64,000 bases of DNA from Candidatus Tepidiaquacella proteinivora. GTDB taxonomy: Bacteria; Bacteroidota; Ignavibacteria; Tepidaquicellales; Tepidaquicellaceae. Where the stretch lies: NCBI GenBank assembly GCA_013348845.1, contig CP054675.1, positions 1,497,501 to 1,561,500 on the forward strand, in the 5' to 3' direction. This document shows positions 62,243-64,000 of the stretch, piece after piece. The first letter of the stretch is position 1; every line of letters begins with the position of its first letter. Both the position numbers and the translations under genes were made by a program. The notes beneath the pieces were generated by a model, which ran no database searches, was not told the origin of the DNA, and saw only the letters and a program-made list of their open reading frames with translations.

Positions 62243-64000
62243 ATGAAAAAATTATTCATATTAATTTGCATATTGCTTGTAATCTCAAATTTTGCAATAG
62301 CACAATGGGTCTTAACCAATGGATTATACTATGGAAGCAGTATGAGAGGTATGGCTGCAAGTGGTACAAATGTTTATGTTGGTACTTTTTCAGATGGTGC
62401 CTATCGCTCAACAAATAATGGTTTAACCTGGCAACAAACTTCTCTTAATAGCGGTTATGTGTACAGCGTTGCTGCTGATGGTAATTATGTTTATGCAGGT
62501 ACTTATGGTAGTGGTATATATGTATCAACCAACAGCGGAAATAACTGGACTCAAACACTTGCTGGTAGATATGTAAGAACGATAGTTTTAAGCGGTACAT
62601 ATATTTTTAGTGGTACGGACTCTTACGGTGTTTATTTTTCTACAAATAATGGAATGAATTGGACTCAAACTGCCTTGAATAATAGAAATGTGTGGTCATT
62701 AGCGGTAAGTGGAGCAACTGTTTATGCTGGTACTACAGATTCAGGCGTTTATCGTTCAACTAATTATGGTGTAAATTGGGTAAGAACTTCACTAAATAGC
62801 AGCGCTGTGGTATCACTTGCTATTCATGGTAATACAATTTATGCTGGGACTTATTCTGGATTCTTCCGTTCTGATGATGGAGGAAATAGTTGGGTTCAAA
62901 TTACTTCCTTTAGTAGTCAAACAGTTTATGCATTGTTATCTTATAATAATGTGATATATGCTGGTACTTTTTCTTATGGGATATATCTTTCAACTAACAA
63001 CGGAAATAACTGGATTCAAACTGATCTTTCAAGCGGGTGGATAAGAGCTTTCGGAATATCTTCAACTAAGATGTTTTGTGTAGAAAGTAATAATGGAGTA
63101 TGGACATCAACTAATAATGGCTTTAACTGGGCACTATCCAACTTCGGAAATTTTGATGTTAGAAGTATTTCTGGAATTGGAAATAATGTTTTTGCTGGTA
63201 TGGGTTATGCTGCAGGTGTATATTTCTCATCAGATGGTGGTATGAACTGGGCTCAGACAAGTCTGGTAAATAAAACAGTTTACTCTGTATTAGCTCTTGC
63301 AGGATATGGATTCGCCGGAACTTATAATACGGGTTTATATATTACGACAAATAACGGGGTTAACTGGTCTCAAACCAGTTTGAATAATAAAACAGTTTGT
63401 GCCCTTGCATATTATGGTAATACTCTCTATGTTGGTACATGGTACAACGGAATATATTTTTCCACTAATTTTAACTCATTTACTCAAACAACTCTAAATA
63501 ATCAGACGGTATATGGAATTACTAAGTTTAATAATTATCTATTTGCAGGTACAGAAAATAATGGGGTTTATATTTCTCCAGATAATGGAAGTTCATGGAC
63601 ACAGACTTCACTGAATAACAAAACTATCTATTCAATATGTTCAGGCTATGACCGCGTCTATGCTGGGACAGCAGATTCTGGTGTCTATTATACAACGAAT
63701 AATGGAGTTATCTGGATAAAATCTTCACTGAATAATGAAACTGCTCTTTGTCTTTCGACGCTTGTAAATAATGTTTGGGTAGGGACTGCAAATAATGGTG
63801 TGTATTTTTCATCTGATGCGGGTCTTAACTGGCAACAAAAAAATGAAGGTATGAGCATTCCGTATGTATTTGGATTATATTACAATACATCAGATAACTA
63901 TATACTTGCAGCCGGTGCCGGCTCAAAGATATGGAGACGACCGCTAAGCGATTTTAATCTATCCACACATATATCAACAGAACCAATAGTCCCAAATAGG
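62243..64000 (+). CDS. Secreted propeller protein, partial (runs off window)
   Basis: At least 586 residues with no stop before the window ends. A signal peptide (about 1-20, ending AIAQ) precedes at least ten repeats of about 42 residues with the BNR/Asp-box-like pattern VYAGT...GVYxSTNNGxNWxQTSLNN. The window stops at the end of the propeller in a linker (DFNLSTHISTEP). In sister genes here a T9SS sorting domain follows at this point, so one is expected just beyond 64000. Likely surface-exposed binding protein. Confidence 0.7.
   Translation, partial: MKKLFILICILLVISNFAIAQWVLTNGLYYGSSMRGMAASGTNVYVGTFSDGAYRSTNNGLTWQQTSLNSGYVYSVAADGNYVYAGTYGSGIYVSTNSGNNWTQTLAGRYVRTIVLSGTYIFSGTDSYGVYFSTNNGMNWTQTALNNRNVWSLAVSGATVYAGTTDSGVYRSTNYGVNWVRTSLNSSAVVSLAIHGNTIYAGTYSGFFRSDDGGNSWVQITSFSSQTVYALLSYNNVIYAGTFSYGIYLSTNNGNNWIQTDLSSGWIRAFGISSTKMFCVESNNGVWTSTNNGFNWALSNFGNFDVRSISGIGNNVFAGMGYAAGVYFSSDGGMNWAQTSLVNKTVYSVLALAGYGFAGTYNTGLYITTNNGVNWSQTSLNNKTVCALAYYGNTLYVGTWYNGIYFSTNFNSFTQTTLNNQTVYGITKFNNYLFAGTENNGVYISPDNGSSWTQTSLNNKTIYSICSGYDRVYAGTADSGVYYTTNNGVIWIKSSLNNETALCLSTLVNNVWVGTANNGVYFSSDAGLNWQQKNEGMSIPYVFGLYYNTSDNYILAAGAGSKIWRRPLSDFNLSTHISTEPIVPNR

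Overview
This is a 64 kb, very AT-rich chromosomal window from a Gram-negative bacterium of the FCB group, most likely an Ignavibacteria/Chlorobi-type relative of Bacteroidota. The assignment rests on several secreted proteins that end in the type IX secretion (T9SS) sorting domain with a QNYPNPFNP-like start, on a promoter of the TTG-N20-TATATTTG form, on a BamA/TamA-type outer-membrane protein, and on a carotenoid cluster that resembles the glycosyl/acyl carotenoid genes of green sulfur bacteria. It is an inference from gene content; no rRNA is present. Coding density is high, TAA, TAG and TGA all serve as stops, and GTG and TTG starts are common.

Layout. 0.1-11.9 kb: a secreted C69 dipeptidase, a frameshifted small gene, then a plus-strand run of flavin reductase, methyltransferase, secreted alpha/beta hydrolase, tryptophanase, CHASE4-PAS hybrid histidine kinase, HflX and a long-form IspH. 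11.9-16.4 kb (minus): MntP, a deoxyhypusine-synthase-like enzyme, an Omp85 protein and PhoH. 16.9-21.9 kb: carotenoid genes (phytoene synthase, CruF-like hydratase, acyltransferase, GT2 glycosyltransferase, CrtI-family desaturase). 22.1-26.2 kb (minus): a LysM protein and coiled-coil lipoprotein pair, guaA and a BadF-type sugar kinase. 26.3-33.1 kb: small secreted and membrane proteins, prfA, T9SS cargo, a GlmU-like protein, rpmE, an arylsulfotransferase-like gene broken by an in-frame TGA, and tRNA-Pro(CGG). 33.2-39.0 kb: two GT4 glycosyltransferases with two GH130 enzymes. 39.1-51.2 kb: 5'-nucleotidase, YggX, a SpoIIE-type phosphatase, a glycyl-radical-enzyme activase, an ADP-forming acyl-CoA ligase/GNAT fusion and three T9SS cargo proteins. 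51.2-55.9 kb: MBOAT plus three SGNH proteins, a likely envelope O-acylation module. 55.9-62 kb: polyprenyl synthase, HPr, a membrane-anchored M15-like peptidase, TadA and three poorly conserved genes with odd starts. 62.2 kb to the end: a beta-propeller secreted protein that runs off the window.

Themes. Isoprenoid genes (ispH, polyprenyl synthase, carotenoid cluster) recur, as do envelope genes (T9SS cargo, Omp85, LysM/lipoprotein, MBOAT/SGNH, M15-like). The candidates most worth following are the GT4/GH130 cluster as a possible cytoplasmic mannan reserve cycle, the lipoprotein/LysM pair as a non-homologous Lpp-like tether with a strong promoter, the TGA that separates an arylsulfotransferase from its T9SS sorting signal, and three genes (phoH, an aldo/keto reductase and its neighbour) whose reading frames need AUA or AUU starts.
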